Origin: JAKPBU01 sp964425695
GTDB lineage: Bacteria; Pseudomonadota; Gammaproteobacteria; Xanthomonadales; Xanthomonadaceae
Direction: 5' to 3'
Assembly (NCBI GenBank): GCA_964425695.1
Contig: CAYRNF010000008.1
Location: 1 to 64,000 of the forward strand
Length of the DNA stretch: 64,000 nucleotides
The notes beneath the pieces were generated by a model that saw only the letters and a list, made by a program, of their open reading frames with translations, had not been told where the DNA came from and searched no databases. Of this stretch, positions 1-8,331 are shown in pieces. Made by a program: the position numbers and the translations under genes. Within the stretch, counting starts at the first letter, position 1. Every line of letters starts with the position of its first letter.

Positions 1-1039
1 CCACGCCGGCGAAGATGCGCGCGCTCTCGGCGATGCCCGGCAGCTTCTCGTGGATCGTGGCCGGATCCAGGTGGGTCAGGTCCAGGTGGATGTGGTCCTT
101 GTCCGGCCCCACGCCCCTGCCCTCGCGGATTTCCAGGGTCATCGAACGCGAGACCACGTCGCGCGACGCCAGGTCCTTGTAGTTGGGCGCGTAGCGTTCC
201 ATGAAGCGCTCGCCCGAGTCGTTGCGCAGGATCCCGCCTTCGCCGCGCACGCCCTCGGTGATCAGCACGCCGGCGCCGTAGATGCCGGTGGGGTGGAACT
301 GCACGAACTCCATGTCCTGCAGGCCCAGGCCCGCGCGCAGCGCCATGCCGCCGCCGTCGCCGGTACAGGTGTGCGCGGACGTGGCGGAGAAGTACGCGCG
401 GCCGTAGCCGCCGGTGGCCAGCACCGTGCCGTGGGCGCGGAACAGGTGCAGCGTGCCTTCGGCCATGTCCAGCGCCAGCACGCCGCGGCAGGCGCCGTCG
501 GCATCCATGATCAGGTCGAGCGCGAAGTACTCGATGAAGAAACGCGCGTCGTGCTTGAGCGACTGCTGGTACAGCGTGTGCAGGATCGCGTGGCCGGTGC
601 GGTCGGCCGCGGCGCAGGTGCGCTGCGCGGGCGGGCCTTCGCCGTACTCGGTGGTCATGCCGCCGAAGGGACGCTGGTAGATGCGGCCGTCGTCGGTACG
701 GCTGAAGGGCACGCCCTGGTGCTCCAGCTCGATGATCGCCGGGATCGCCTCGCGGCACATGTATTCGATCGCGTCCTGGTCGCCCAGCCAGTCCGACCCC
801 TTGATGGTGTCGAAGAAGTGGTAGCGCCAGTCGTCCGGCCCCATGTTGCCCAGCGCGGCGGAAATGCCGCCCTGCGCGGCCACGGTGTGCGAGCGGGTCG
901 GGAAAACCTTGGTGATGCACGCCGTCTTCAGGCCCTTGTGGGCCAGGCCGAACGTGGCGCGCAGGCCGGCGCCGCCGGCGCCGACCACGACCATGTCGTA
1001 CTTGTGCTCGGTGATCTTGTAAGCGTTGTTGACGGCCAC
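1..1039 (-). CDS. sdhA: Succinate dehydrogenase flavoprotein subunit, 3' part cut by window edge
   Basis: Catalytic FAD subunit of complex II, oxidising succinate to fumarate on the cytoplasmic face of the membrane. The first 346 codons are present; the C-terminus lies beyond the left edge. The product starts V-A-V-N-N-A-Y-K-I-T. It shows the dinucleotide motif GAGGAGLRA, the SHTVAAQGG segment carrying the His that binds FAD covalently, and the active-site stretch HPTGIYGAGVLITEGVRGEGG. The chosen start is a GTG at 1039, five bases after the sdhD stop, so the gene is translated in the sdhC-sdhD-sdhA operon. sdhB would be expected just outside the window. Family and subunit are certain; the exact start is likely. 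Confidence 0.97.
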   Translation of the reverse strand, partial: MAVNNAYKITEHKYDMVVVGAGGAGLRATFGLAHKGLKTACITKVFPTRSHTVAAQGGISAALGNMGPDDWRYHFFDTIKGSDWLGDQDAIEYMCREAIPAIIELEHQGVPFSRTDDGRIYQRPFGGMTTEYGEGPPAQRTCAAADRTGHAILHTLYQQSLKHDARFFIEYFALDLIMDADGACRGVLALDMAEGTLHLFRAHGTVLATGGYGRAYFSATSAHTCTGDGGGMALRAGLGLQDMEFVQFHPTGIYGAGVLITEGVRGEGGILRNDSGERFMERYAPNYKDLASRDVVSRSMTLEIREGRGVGPDKDHIHLDLTHLDPATIHEKLPGIAESARIFAGV

Positions 1040-1044
1040 TGCGG

Positions 1045-1440
1045 TCAGGCTCCCAGCGTGATGCGGACGACGGCGAGCACCCCGGCCACCGCCGCCAGCG
1101 CACAGACGAAGATATTGGCGAGGTGGGCGACGCCGGCCAGCACCGGCGTGTGCACGTAGTCCTCGATGACCACCTGCAGCCCCAGCTTGGCGTGCCAGAA
1201 ACCGGCCACCAGGAACGCCGCCAGCACCGTGGCGTTGAACGGTTGCGCTACCAGCGCGCGTGCGCGCTCGAAATCCGCACCGCCCAGCGTCAGCAGCAGT
1301 CCGACCATGTAGGCGCCCAGCAGCGCCAGGGCGATCGCGGTGACCCGCTGCCACAGGAAGTGGCCGGTGCCGGACTTGGCCGAGCCCAAGCCGCGCGCGC
1401 GCTTGAGCGGCGTGCGCAGGCGATTGTGCGATGCGTTCAT
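1045..1440 (-). CDS. sdhD: Succinate dehydrogenase membrane anchor subunit D
   Basis: A 131-residue membrane anchor of complex II. It opens with a basic cytoplasmic tail (MNASHNRLRTPLKRARGLGS), followed by the family motif region SGTGHFLWQRVTAIAL and three hydrophobic helices at about residues 30-50, 65-85 and 100-125. The segment FWHAKLGLQVVIEDY carries the conserved His and Asp region expected for heme b and quinone handling. The ATG overlaps the sdhC stop by four bases (ATGA), showing translational coupling. sdhA follows after five bases. Confidence 0.93.
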   Translation of the reverse strand: MNASHNRLRTPLKRARGLGSAKSGTGHFLWQRVTAIALALLGAYMVGLLLTLGGADFERARALVAQPFNATVLAAFLVAGFWHAKLGLQVVIEDYVHTPVLAGVAHLANIFVCALAAVAGVLAVVRITLGA

Positions 1441-1829
1441 GCCTGCCCCCAGGTGCTCAGGACGAAACCCCAGGCCAGCACCACCAGGACCGCGCTGCCG
1501 ACGATCGAGATCCAGCTGCTGCGCACGAAGTCGGGAATGTCGAAGCCGGCGCCCGCGTCCTGCACCAGGTGGCGGATGCCGTTGAGCAGGTGGTAGGCCA
1601 GCGCCCAGCTGAAGCCGAACAGCACCACCTGCCCGAGCGCCGAACCCACGCAGGCAGTGAAGTCCGCCCACGACGCCGGGCCCGCGGCCAGGGCCACCAG
1701 GCCCCAGACCATGCCCAGCGCGCCGGCCACCAGCGCGATGCCGGTGGCGCGGTGCAGGATCGAAGTGACCATCTGCACCTGCCAGCGATAGACCTGCAGG
1801 TGCGGCGAAAGCGGACGTTGGCGGGCCAT
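1437..1829 (-). CDS. sdhC: Succinate dehydrogenase cytochrome b556 subunit C
   Basis: A 130-residue cytochrome b subunit of complex II. The N-terminus ARQRPLSPHLQVYRWQVQMVTSILHRATGIAL is the SdhC signature. It includes the conserved S-I-x-H-R-x-T-G that contributes to the quinone site, and AYHLLNGIRHL carries the heme-ligand His. Three transmembrane helices are visible at about 28-50, 65-88 and 105-127. It is the first gene of the sdhCDA unit and lies 95 bases after the small assembly-factor gene on the same strand, so the four may share a transcript. Confidence 0.95.
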   Translation of the reverse strand: MARQRPLSPHLQVYRWQVQMVTSILHRATGIALVAGALGMVWGLVALAAGPASWADFTACVGSALGQVVLFGFSWALAYHLLNGIRHLVQDAGAGFDIPDFVRSSWISIVGSAVLVVLAWGFVLSTWGQA

Positions 1830-1924
1830 CGTGCGGTGGATTCCTCGCTGGGCGGCCGCGTCGGCCGCGTTGGCTGGTGCGGCGATTGCCGCGATGGCGG
1901 AACAGGTGAAGGTACGGACGACGA

Positions 1925-2107
1925 TCAGAAATCGATGCAGCGTCCGTTCTTTTCCCAGTCCCCGTAGCGCGTGGGGTCAGGGCCGTCGCGGCCGCCGATC
2001 TCCACCGGCCGGGCGTCCGGGCCCGGCGGCGGCTCCGGCACGCTGGTCTGGGGCTCGGTGGCCGGGGTGGCCGGGTCTGGCTGGCCTAAGATGGGCGTCT
2101 GTTGCAC
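1925..2107 (-). CDS. DUF1674 protein, SDHAF4-type succinate dehydrogenase assembly factor
   Basis: A 60-residue protein with a proline-rich, probably disordered N-terminal half. It ends in the hallmark DUF1674/SDHAF4 block GGRDGPDPTRYGDWEKNGRCIDF. Eukaryotic SDHAF4 binds flavinylated SDHA during complex II assembly; a bacterial role is inferred from family and from the position just upstream of sdhC. There is no ATG. The GTG at 2107 is supported by a TAGAAT -10 ending six bases upstream and a TTGTCG -35 with 17-base spacing, predicting a leaderless mRNA. It is divergent from ygfZ, with 24 bases between the two start codons. Confidence 0.85.
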   Translation of the reverse strand: MQQTPILGQPDPATPATEPQTSVPEPPPGPDARPVEIGGRDGPDPTRYGDWEKNGRCIDF

Positions 2108-2113
2108 CGCGGA

Positions 2114-2142
2114 ATTCTAGTTCCAGCCCCCATGAGCGACAA
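2114..2142 (-). promoter_or_regulatory. Predicted sigma-70 promoter giving a leaderless SDHAF4/sdh transcript
   Basis: On the reverse strand TTGTCG (2142-2137), a 17-base spacer and TAGAAT (2119-2114) are followed by six bases and the GTG start at 2107. The expected transcription start falls on or next to the start codon. The -35 lies within the first codons of divergent ygfZ. Confidence 0.65.
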
Positions 2143-3004
2143 CCCGCACCTGCCGCCAGCCGCGTTCCGCCCCCTTCCCGACCACCATGTCGTCGCCCTG
2201 CACGGTCGCGACGCGCTGGCCTTCGCCCAGGCCCAGACCATGAACGACGTGGCGGCGCTGGCCGATGGCCAGTGGCACTGGAACGGCTGGCTGACGCCCA
2301 AGGGCCGGGTGATCGCGCTGTTCGCGCTGCTGCGGATCGATGCCGAAACCGTCTGGCTGCTGCTGCCCGACGCCGCCCCGGAGGCGCTTGCCGCCGCGCT
2401 GCGCCGCTTCGTGTTCCGCAGCAAGGTGGCGATCGCGGTGCGCCCGGAGTTGCAGGTCTGCGGCGCGTTCGGCACGCCGATCACGGCGGCAGGCGCCCAC
2501 ATGGCGGGCAGCGCGGACGCCGGTATCGAACTGGACATGGGCGGCGCCGGCGGTCCGCGCGTCCTGCGCATCGCCCGGCAGAACGCTGCGTCCTGCGAAG
2601 ACGCCGCGTTCCCCGCCGCCTGGCGCGCCTTCGACCTGCGGCATGGCCTGCCGCGGTTGTCGCCGCAGGCCGCCGAGCAGTGGACGCCGCAGCAGCTGTC
2701 GCTGCAGCGCCTTCGCGCCTACAGCGTGAAGAAAGGCTGCTACCCGGGGCAGGAGATCGTGGCGCGCACGCACTTCCTGGGGCAGGCCAAGCGCGCGCTG
2801 GCGCTGCTGGAAACACCGGCGCCTGCCGTTGAAACCGATGCCGTCACGCTGGACGGCGCCCCATTCGGCGCCTTGGCCAGCGTTGCCGGAGGCGCACCCG
2901 CGCCGTGCCTGGCAGTGGTGCCGCTGGACCACGCCGAGGGGACGCTCCGCGTCGGCGCGCAGGCCGCGGTCCGCACGCCGCTGCTCGAAGGCCTGGCGCG
3001 CTGA
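2132..3004 (+). CDS. ygfZ: YgfZ/GcvT-family iron-sulfur/tRNA-modification folate protein
   Basis: A 290-residue folate-binding protein of the YgfZ family. In E. coli it supports certain Fe-S enzymes such as MiaB, and so tRNA thiomethylation. The diagnostic motif KKGCYPGQE is present, with its conserved Cys at residue 203. The N-terminal half resembles the GcvT folate fold (ALAFAQAQTMNDV, W-L-T-P-K-G-R). An upstream TTG at 2102 is also in frame, but the ATG at 2132 (MSDNPHLP) fits family length better. It lies next to succinate dehydrogenase genes, whose SdhB is an Fe-S protein, so the context is consistent. fdhD follows 35 bases later with its own promoter-like element. Confidence 0.93.
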   Translation: MSDNPHLPPAAFRPLPDHHVVALHGRDALAFAQAQTMNDVAALADGQWHWNGWLTPKGRVIALFALLRIDAETVWLLLPDAAPEALAAALRRFVFRSKVAIAVRPELQVCGAFGTPITAAGAHMAGSADAGIELDMGGAGGPRVLRIARQNAASCEDAAFPAAWRAFDLRHGLPRLSPQAAEQWTPQQLSLQRLRAYSVKKGCYPGQEIVARTHFLGQAKRALALLETPAPAVETDAVTLDGAPFGALASVAGGAPAPCLAVVPLDHAEGTLRVGAQAAVRTPLLEGLAR

Positions 3005-3027
3005 GACGGCGCGCCTCGCGCGCGACG

Positions 3028-3033
3028 TACGAT
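3028..3033 (+). promoter_or_regulatory. -10-like TACGAT six bases before fdhD start
   Basis: TACGAT, then six bases, then GTG at 3040, with no Shine-Dalgarno between. This is one of the recurrent -10/N6/start arrangements in this window and predicts a leaderless fdhD mRNA. Confidence 0.5.
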
Positions 3034-3039
3034 GCGGGC

Positions 3040-3930
3040 GTGACCGCGCCCGATCCCGATGCTTCCCCGCCAGCCGCCTTCCCGGGCGGTCAGCACCTGC
3101 CCGGCGTGAGCCTGCGCAGGGTTTGGCGGCACGCGCACGGCAGCCACGATGAACGGGTGGATGTGCTGGCCGAAGAAATCCCGGTGGCGTTCGCGATCAA
3201 CGGCGTGCCGTTCGCGGTGATGATGGCCAGCCCTGGCGACCTGGAGGACTTCGCGACCGGCTTCGCCCTGTCCGAAGGCCTGGTCGGCTGCGCGCGCGAC
3301 GTCGCGGTCGATGGCATCCAGACCCATCTGGAAGGCGTGTCCATCGCACTGCGCATTCCGCAGGCCGACGCGGCGCGCATCGCGACGCGTCGCCGCGCGC
3401 TGGAGGGCCGCAGCGGCTGCGGCATCTGCGGCAGCGAGTCCATCGAAGCGGTGCTCTCGCCGCCACCGTGCGTGCCTGCGGGCCACACCGTCCCCGGCGA
3501 GGCGCTGGCTGCGGCGTTGCATGCGCTGCAAGCTTCGCAGCCCCTCAATGCGCGCACCGGCGCCACCCACGCCGCCGCGTTCGTGATGCGCGACGGCGCG
3601 CTGCGCCTGGTGCGCGAGGACGTGGGCCGCCACAACGCGCTCGACAAGCTGGTGGGCGCCATGGCGCGCGCGGGGCTGGATCCGGCCTGCGGCTTCGCGC
3701 TGGTGACCAGCCGCGCCAGCTACGAGATGGTGCTGAAAGCCGCGCGCGGCGGCTTCCCCCTGCTGGCGGCGATCTCCGCGCCCACCGCGCTCGCGGTGGC
3801 GCTTGCGGAACATGCAGGCATGACCCTGGTCGGCTTCGCCCGAGAGACGGGTCACGTGGTGTATGCGCATCCCTGGCGACTCGCCGCGCAAGTGCGTGTA
3901 CCGCGAGAACCCGGCTCCGCGCTTGTGTAG
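3040..3930 (+). CDS. fdhD: Formate dehydrogenase accessory sulfurtransferase FdhD
   Basis: A 296-residue FdhD homologue, the sulfurtransferase that passes sulfur from a cysteine desulfurase to the molybdenum cofactor of formate dehydrogenases. The active-site loop G-C-G-I-C-G has Cys127 and Cys130, matching the CxxC of E. coli FdhD. The downstream blocks TGATHAAAFV, REDVGRHNALDKLVG and TSRASYEMVLKAA are typical of the family. The start is GTG at 3040, chosen from length and from the -10-like TACGAT just upstream. No formate dehydrogenase is in the window. The amber stop (3928-3930) is formed by the left end of a dispersed GTAGGAGCGGC repeat. Confidence 0.95.
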   Translation: MTAPDPDASPPAAFPGGQHLPGVSLRRVWRHAHGSHDERVDVLAEEIPVAFAINGVPFAVMMASPGDLEDFATGFALSEGLVGCARDVAVDGIQTHLEGVSIALRIPQADAARIATRRRALEGRSGCGICGSESIEAVLSPPPCVPAGHTVPGEALAAALHALQASQPLNARTGATHAAAFVMRDGALRLVREDVGRHNALDKLVGAMARAGLDPACGFALVTSRASYEMVLKAARGGFPLLAAISAPTALAVALAEHAGMTLVGFARETGHVVYAHPWRLAAQVRVPREPGSALV

Positions 3931-4046
3931 GAGCGGCTTCAGCCGCGAGCTTGTCGACCTTCAGCGCCCCGCCAACGGCGCAGATCGCGACGAACCGCAG
4001 TTCGCGGCGTCCGAGCGATCGCTCTCGGCGGAAGCCGCTCCTGCAG
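3927..4046. repeat. Paired inverted GTAGGAGCGGC repeat (REPIN-like) between convergent genes
   Basis: The left arm GTAGGAGCGGCTTCAGCC begins at 3927 and a reverse-complement arm (GGAAGCCGCTCCTGC) ends near 4046, separated by about 75 bases. The first TAG of the left arm is the fdhD stop codon. It lies between fdhD and the E1 gene, which converge on it, so it could fold into a long stem-loop in both 3' ends. No terminator T-tract is seen. Confidence 0.8.
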
Positions 4047-4068
4047 ACGCGGATTTGCCGCCCTGCCG

Positions 4069-6363
4069 CTAGCGCGTCGCGGCCAGCGAGTCGGCTGCCG
4101 CCACGATGTCCTCTTCCGACGGAATCACCAGGAAGGCTGCACCCGCCAGTGGTGTGAAGGTGTCGGCGCCGACCACGCGCCGGAACGGCCGCGCACCGGA
4201 CGTCCCTCCCAGAAGCTGGCCCTCCGCAATCGCGGTGAGGATGCCCTCGCCCACGCCCGCGCTGCGGCGGCCTTCGTCCACCACCAGGATGCGCTTCGCG
4301 GTGGCCGCCTGTTCGCGGATGAAGGCGTCGTTGAGCGGCACCAGCCAGCGCAGGTCCACCACGCGCGTCTTCCAGCCATGCGTCTGCTCCACGGTGCGCA
4401 TGGCGCGCAGGCTCATCGGCACGCCGTTGCCGAAGGTGAAGACCACCAGGTCGTCGCCTTCGCCATACACGCGGCCTTCGCCGAGCGTCATCGCCTGGTC
4501 CGGCGCGGGGTATTCGGTGAGCCAGCCGCCGTCGCCGGCTTCGTACAGGTCCTTGGTCATGTACAGGGCGATGGGTTCCAGCAACGCGCACACGCGCCCG
4601 TCGACCTTGGCCAGCGCCATCAGCGTGCGCAGCATGGTGGCCGCGTCGTCCCCCCGGCTCGGGCAGCCGACCACCAGCCCCGGGATGTCGCGCAGCGCGG
4701 TGATCGAGTTGTCGTTGTGGAAATGCCCGCCGAAGCCGCGCTGGTAGCCCAGCGAAGCGATGCGCATCACCATCGGGTTGCGGTACTGGCCGTTGCTGAA
4801 GAACTGCAGGCTGGCCGCCTCGCCGCGGATCTGGTCGCAGGCGTTGTGGAAGTACGCCAGGTACTGGATCTCCGGCAAGGGCAGCAGCCCCACGTTGGCG
4901 TAGCCCTGCGCCAGGCCCAGGATGATCGTTTCGTCCAGCAGCGTGTTGAACACGCGGCGATTGCCGAACGCCTTGTGCAGGCCCTTCGTCACCGTGTACA
5001 CGCCGCCCTTCTGCGCCACGTCCTCGCCGAACAACAGCGCTTCGGGATACTTGGCGAACAGGTCGTGCAGCGCGTTGTTGATCTGGATGGCCAGGTGCTT
5101 GGGCGCCTGCGTTTCCGGCAGCTTGTCCTTGCCGCCGAACACCGCCTCGCGGCGCTCGGCATAGTCGGCGCGCACCGCTTCGGCCTGCACCGCAGCCGGC
5201 GAATACGGCGCCAGCGGGGCCATGACGTCCTGCAGCGAGGACAGGCGCGGACGACGGTCCGCGTCCTCGGCGGCTTCGAAACACCTGCGGCGCGTGGCTT
5301 CGTACAGCGCAAGGATGTCCTCGCGCGTCATCAGCCCGGATTCCAGCGCGATCGCCGCGCTGCGCAGCAGCGGGTCGGTGGCTTCCACCGCGACCAGTTC
5401 CTCGAGCTTGCGCCATTCGATTTCGAAGTCGGTGCCGGCGTGGCCCATGATCCGGGTGGTGCGCAGGTGCAGGAAGGTCGGCCTGCGCGTGCGGCGGCAG
5501 TGCTCCACCGCGCGCTGCACGTCGCCATAGCCACGCGCAAGGTCCAGGCTATCGGCGGCGAAATAGTCCAGGTCCGGCCGGTGCGCGAAGTTGCGCGCCA
5601 CCCAGCCGTCCGGCGTCTTCACCGAAATCCCGATGCCGTTGTCCTCGCACACGAACAGCACCGGCGCGGGCAGCTTCTGGTACGCGGTCCAGGCCGCGGC
5701 GTTGAACGCGGTCTGCGCGGTGGCGTGGTTGCTGGACGCGTCGCCGAACGAACAGATGGCGATGCTGTCGTCCGGAATCGGCAGCGCGTGGCCCATGCGC
5801 CGCGCCTGTTCGATGGCCACGGCTGTGCCGAACGCCTTGGGCAGGTGCGAGGCGATGGTGGAGGTCTGCGGCAGCACCCACAGCGGTTTGCTGCCCCACA
5901 CCTTGTGGCGGCCGCCGGAAGCCGGATCGTCCTTGCTCGCCGCGAACGACAGCGCCGAATCCATCACCGGATCCATGCCGGGCAGCTTGCGGAAGCGCTC
6001 GGCCATGAAGCCGCCGCTGCGGTAGTGCAGGAATGCAGGATCCGTGTGCCGCGTCAGCCGCGCCACCATCGCATTGCCTTCGTGGCCGCTCGAACCGATG
6101 GTGTAGAAGACCTTGTTCTGCACGCGCAGCACGCGCGCCATCAGATCCAGGTGGCGACTGATGAGCTGCGACTCGAACAGTTCCCTGAAGCCGCGTGCGT
6201 CCAGTGCGCTGCCCTCCAGGACCGGCTCCCCTGCCGCGGGCGCGATACCTGGGCGTCCGTCCCAGCCCTTCACGAACTCGGTGAAGTTGACGTCGCAGAT
6301 CTCTGCGCGGTTCAGCCCGCGCATGCGGGCGGGGATCGGGGTCAGGGCGTTGGAAGAATTCAT
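4069..6363 (-). CDS. Single-chain 2-oxoacid (branched-chain type) dehydrogenase E1, alpha+beta fusion
   Basis: A 764-residue thiamine-diphosphate E1 component with both subunits in one chain. Residues about 55-380 are the alpha domain (SSGHEGNAMVA; TPP/Mg motif starting GDASSNHATAQ near 200 and ending CEDNGIGIS; phosphorylation-loop-like RIMGHAGTD). Residues about 440-764 are the beta domain (LAIQINNALHDLFAKYPEALLFGEDVAQKGGVYTVTKGL; DETIILGLAQGYA; DLRWLVPLND). It should decarboxylate a 2-oxoacid and acylate a lipoyl E2. No E2 or E3 gene lies nearby, so substrate (branched-chain versus pyruvate) is inferred from similarity only. The ATG at 6363 (MNSSNALTP) was chosen over an upstream in-frame codon at 6450 lacking conserved sequence. 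Confidence 0.9.
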   Translation of the reverse strand: MNSSNALTPIPARMRGLNRAEICDVNFTEFVKGWDGRPGIAPAAGEPVLEGSALDARGFRELFESQLISRHLDLMARVLRVQNKVFYTIGSSGHEGNAMVARLTRHTDPAFLHYRSGGFMAERFRKLPGMDPVMDSALSFAASKDDPASGGRHKVWGSKPLWVLPQTSTIASHLPKAFGTAVAIEQARRMGHALPIPDDSIAICSFGDASSNHATAQTAFNAAAWTAYQKLPAPVLFVCEDNGIGISVKTPDGWVARNFAHRPDLDYFAADSLDLARGYGDVQRAVEHCRRTRRPTFLHLRTTRIMGHAGTDFEIEWRKLEELVAVEATDPLLRSAAIALESGLMTREDILALYEATRRRCFEAAEDADRRPRLSSLQDVMAPLAPYSPAAVQAEAVRADYAERREAVFGGKDKLPETQAPKHLAIQINNALHDLFAKYPEALLFGEDVAQKGGVYTVTKGLHKAFGNRRVFNTLLDETIILGLAQGYANVGLLPLPEIQYLAYFHNACDQIRGEAASLQFFSNGQYRNPMVMRIASLGYQRGFGGHFHNDNSITALRDIPGLVVGCPSRGDDAATMLRTLMALAKVDGRVCALLEPIALYMTKDLYEAGDGGWLTEYPAPDQAMTLGEGRVYGEGDDLVVFTFGNGVPMSLRAMRTVEQTHGWKTRVVDLRWLVPLNDAFIREQAATAKRILVVDEGRRSAGVGEGILTAIAEGQLLGGTSGARPFRRVVGADTFTPLAGAAFLVIPSEEDIVAAADSLAATR

Positions 6364-6510
6364 CGATCGGCTTGTCGGGAAAGTCGTGCGGCGGATAAAC
6401 GGGTTGCGTGCTGGATCGCCGCGCTGCTTCGCTGCGATTGGAGTTTGCAAATGGGGCCGAGGGAGTCACCCGCCCGGCCGTTGCGGGATCAGGAGTGGCG
6501 GAGCATCGGC

Positions 6511-7194
6511 CTACCCGCCTGCGGACGCCGCGAACAGGCGCGCGTTTTCCGGCGCAGGCCCGGGCATGGCCACGAAGCGCGGCGTTTCGCGAACGCGCGC
6601 AAGCCAGGCACCGATCGCCGGATAGCCCGACAGGTCGAATCCGCCCTGGTCCGCGACCGCGGTGTAGGCGAACAGCGCGATATCGGCGATGCCGTAGGCC
6701 GGTCCGGTGAACCAGTCGTGCTGCGACAGGTGGTGTTCCATCACCGCCAGCGCGGCGTGGCCGCGTTCCAGGCAGCGCGGGAGCTCCGCCGGGCGACGCG
6801 GCGAATCCAGCGGCGTCCATCCGCGGATGAAGCGGGCGACGGCGATGTTGGGCTCGTGGCTGTACTGCTCGAAGCACATCCACGACAGCGCCTGCGCGCG
6901 CTGCCAGGCGTCTTGCGGCAGGAACCGCGTGCCTTCCCCCAGGTACCACAGGATCGCGTTCGACTCGGCCAGCAGGCGTCCGTCGCCCAGTTCCAGCAGC
7001 GGCACGCGCCCGTTCGGATTCTTCGCCAGGAAACCGGGGCTGCGCGTCGCGCCCTGCGCGATATCCACCTCGACCCAGCAGTACGTGCGCCCCAGCTGCT
7101 CCAGCAGCAGCCGCAGCTTGTGGCAGTTGCCTGACGGCGAATAGCCGTACACCGTTGGCGTGCCGTCGGCGACGGGCGGATTCTCAATGGACAT
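6511..7194 (-). CDS. Glutathione S-transferase family protein
   Basis: A 227-residue cytosolic GST. The N-terminal thioredoxin-like domain reads VYGYSPSGNCHKLRLLLEQLG (Ser/Cys near residues 19-23 as the thiolate-stabilising region), then the glutathione-binding NPNGRVPLLEL and LAESNAILWYL. The C-terminal helical domain ends TGPAYGIADIALFAYTAVADQGGFDLSGYPAIGAWLARV, the usual GST C-motif. The substrate is unknown. Its start overlaps the end of the nucleotidyltransferase gene by 11 bases, so the GNAT-nucleotidyltransferase-GST trio appears to be an operon on the reverse strand. Confidence 0.93.
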   Translation of the reverse strand: MSIENPPVADGTPTVYGYSPSGNCHKLRLLLEQLGRTYCWVEVDIAQGATRSPGFLAKNPNGRVPLLELGDGRLLAESNAILWYLGEGTRFLPQDAWQRAQALSWMCFEQYSHEPNIAVARFIRGWTPLDSPRRPAELPRCLERGHAALAVMEHHLSQHDWFTGPAYGIADIALFAYTAVADQGGFDLSGYPAIGAWLARVRETPRFVAMPGPAPENARLFAASAGG

Positions 7195-7678
7195 GCGCAG
7201 GCTCCCCGGACATGAAGTGGCGGAGGCGCTGCGCCTTCGCCAGGTCCTTGTCGCGTCCGAACAGTTCGAGCAGGCGCAACTGTTCGTCGATGCCCGGAAT
7301 GCGGATCGCCGCGGCGCCGAGCGCGACGATCCGCGTCTCGCCGACCGCGACCGGTTCCCAGCGGCCGTCGCGGTGGACCTGCAGCCCGCCCATCACCTCG
7401 ACCGGCATCGGCGCGAATCGCAGGCGCGCGAATCGCGAGCGGAAGCGATCCTGCCCGGCCGATGCATCGCCCGATTCGAGGCAGTCTGCGTTGGCCGCCC
7501 CGAAGGCATCGGCATCGCGCACGCTCAGCAGCAGGTCCACGTCGTTCGGGGCGATCCCCTCCACGCCCGCCAGCGCCAGCGCGGCGCTGCCGATCACCCA
7601 CCACGGGTCGCGCGGCGGCGTCGCCCGGAGCCGGGCGGCCATTTCTGCCAGCGTGGCCGACAGCGCGGCGTCGATCAT
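7184..7678 (-). CDS. Nucleotidyltransferase-fold protein
   Basis: A 164-residue protein with the minimal nucleotidyltransferase signature: GS at residues 30-31 followed by DxD at 46-48 (N-D-V-D-L-L). This resembles small AbiEii/MNT-like or DUF-type nucleotidyltransferases. The substrate cannot be read from sequence. The ATG at 7678 overlaps the GNAT stop in an ATGA, and the gene end overlaps the GST start by 11 bases, so translation is coupled across all three. An in-frame upstream start at 7702 was rejected because of the clean ATGA coupling. No antitoxin-like partner is adjacent, so a toxin role is not supported. Confidence 0.75.
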   Translation of the reverse strand: MIDAALSATLAEMAARLRATPPRDPWWVIGSAALALAGVEGIAPNDVDLLLSVRDADAFGAANADCLESGDASAGQDRFRSRFARLRFAPMPVEVMGGLQVHRDGRWEPVAVGETRIVALGAAAIRIPGIDEQLRLLELFGRDKDLAKAQRLRHFMSGEPAHVH

Positions 7679-8223
7679 GCCGACGCGCGACGCGCGCGCC
7701 ACTGCGCGCGGGTCTGCCCCCAGATGTCCACGGCGTGGTCGTCCAGCGGCGGCGGCAGCCTGCCCGGGCCGCGGTTGCGCGAGCCGAGCCGCTGCGCCAC
7801 CTTCTGCGACGCCGTGTTGTCAGGCGCGATGCAGTGGATCACCTCGTCCCATGCCAGCGCCTCGAACACCCAGTCGATCGCCACGGTGCCGGCCTCCACC
7901 GCATAGCCGTGGCCCCACGCATCGGGGTGGAAGGCATATCCCACCTCGGTACCCGGCCAGCCGTCCGGCTGCCACGGGCCGAGCTGCCCGACCCAGCGGC
8001 CGGTGGCCTTCTCCACCACCGAGAACATCGCGAAGCCCTGGATCGCCCAGGCGCCGGGCATCTGCAGGAACTTGCGCCAGGCGGCGTGCCGCGCCTGCAC
8101 GCCGCCGATGTGGCGCGTGGCTTCCTCGTGCGCCTGCAGTTCGGCATAGCGGTCGAAATCCTCGATCCGCGGCTTGCGCAGGATCAGGCGCGGGGTTTCG
8201 AGTTGAAGATCGCCTGCGGTCAC
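7675..8223 (-). CDS. GNAT-family N-acetyltransferase (RimJ/RimL-like)
   Basis: A 182-residue acetyltransferase. LETPRLILRKPRIEDFDRYAEL is the classic RimJ/RimL-type N-terminus. The acetyl-CoA-binding region is GTEVGYAFHPDAWGHGYAVEAG, and the C-terminal IAPDNTASQKVAQRLG is the usual N-x-x-S-x-x-x-x-x-x-x-G helix. The acceptor is unknown. GTG at 8223 is preferred because sequence upstream of it (to 8295) is not family-like. It is first in a three-gene overlapping reverse-strand operon. Confidence 0.9.
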   Translation of the reverse strand: MTAGDLQLETPRLILRKPRIEDFDRYAELQAHEEATRHIGGVQARHAAWRKFLQMPGAWAIQGFAMFSVVEKATGRWVGQLGPWQPDGWPGTEVGYAFHPDAWGHGYAVEAGTVAIDWVFEALAWDEVIHCIAPDNTASQKVAQRLGSRNRGPGRLPPPLDDHAVDIWGQTRAQWRARRASA

Positions 8224-8331
8224 GCGATGCCTCGTGTTGCCAATGCGCGGGCGGCTCCGGCCGCGCGCTGTTCGCCGTGTCGCGCCGCCAGGCACGGACT
8301 TCTGGCCGACACCGCCCCTGCGCGCACCGGA

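Noticed and set aside
2102..2131. TTG start for ygfZ
   Set aside because: Would overlap the divergent SDHAF4 start codon and adds ten non-conserved residues.
7184..8223. Toxin-antitoxin reading of the GNAT and nucleotidyltransferase pair
   Set aside because: The GNAT is RimJ/RimL-like, not TacT-like with an RHH antitoxin, and no small antitoxin gene is present.
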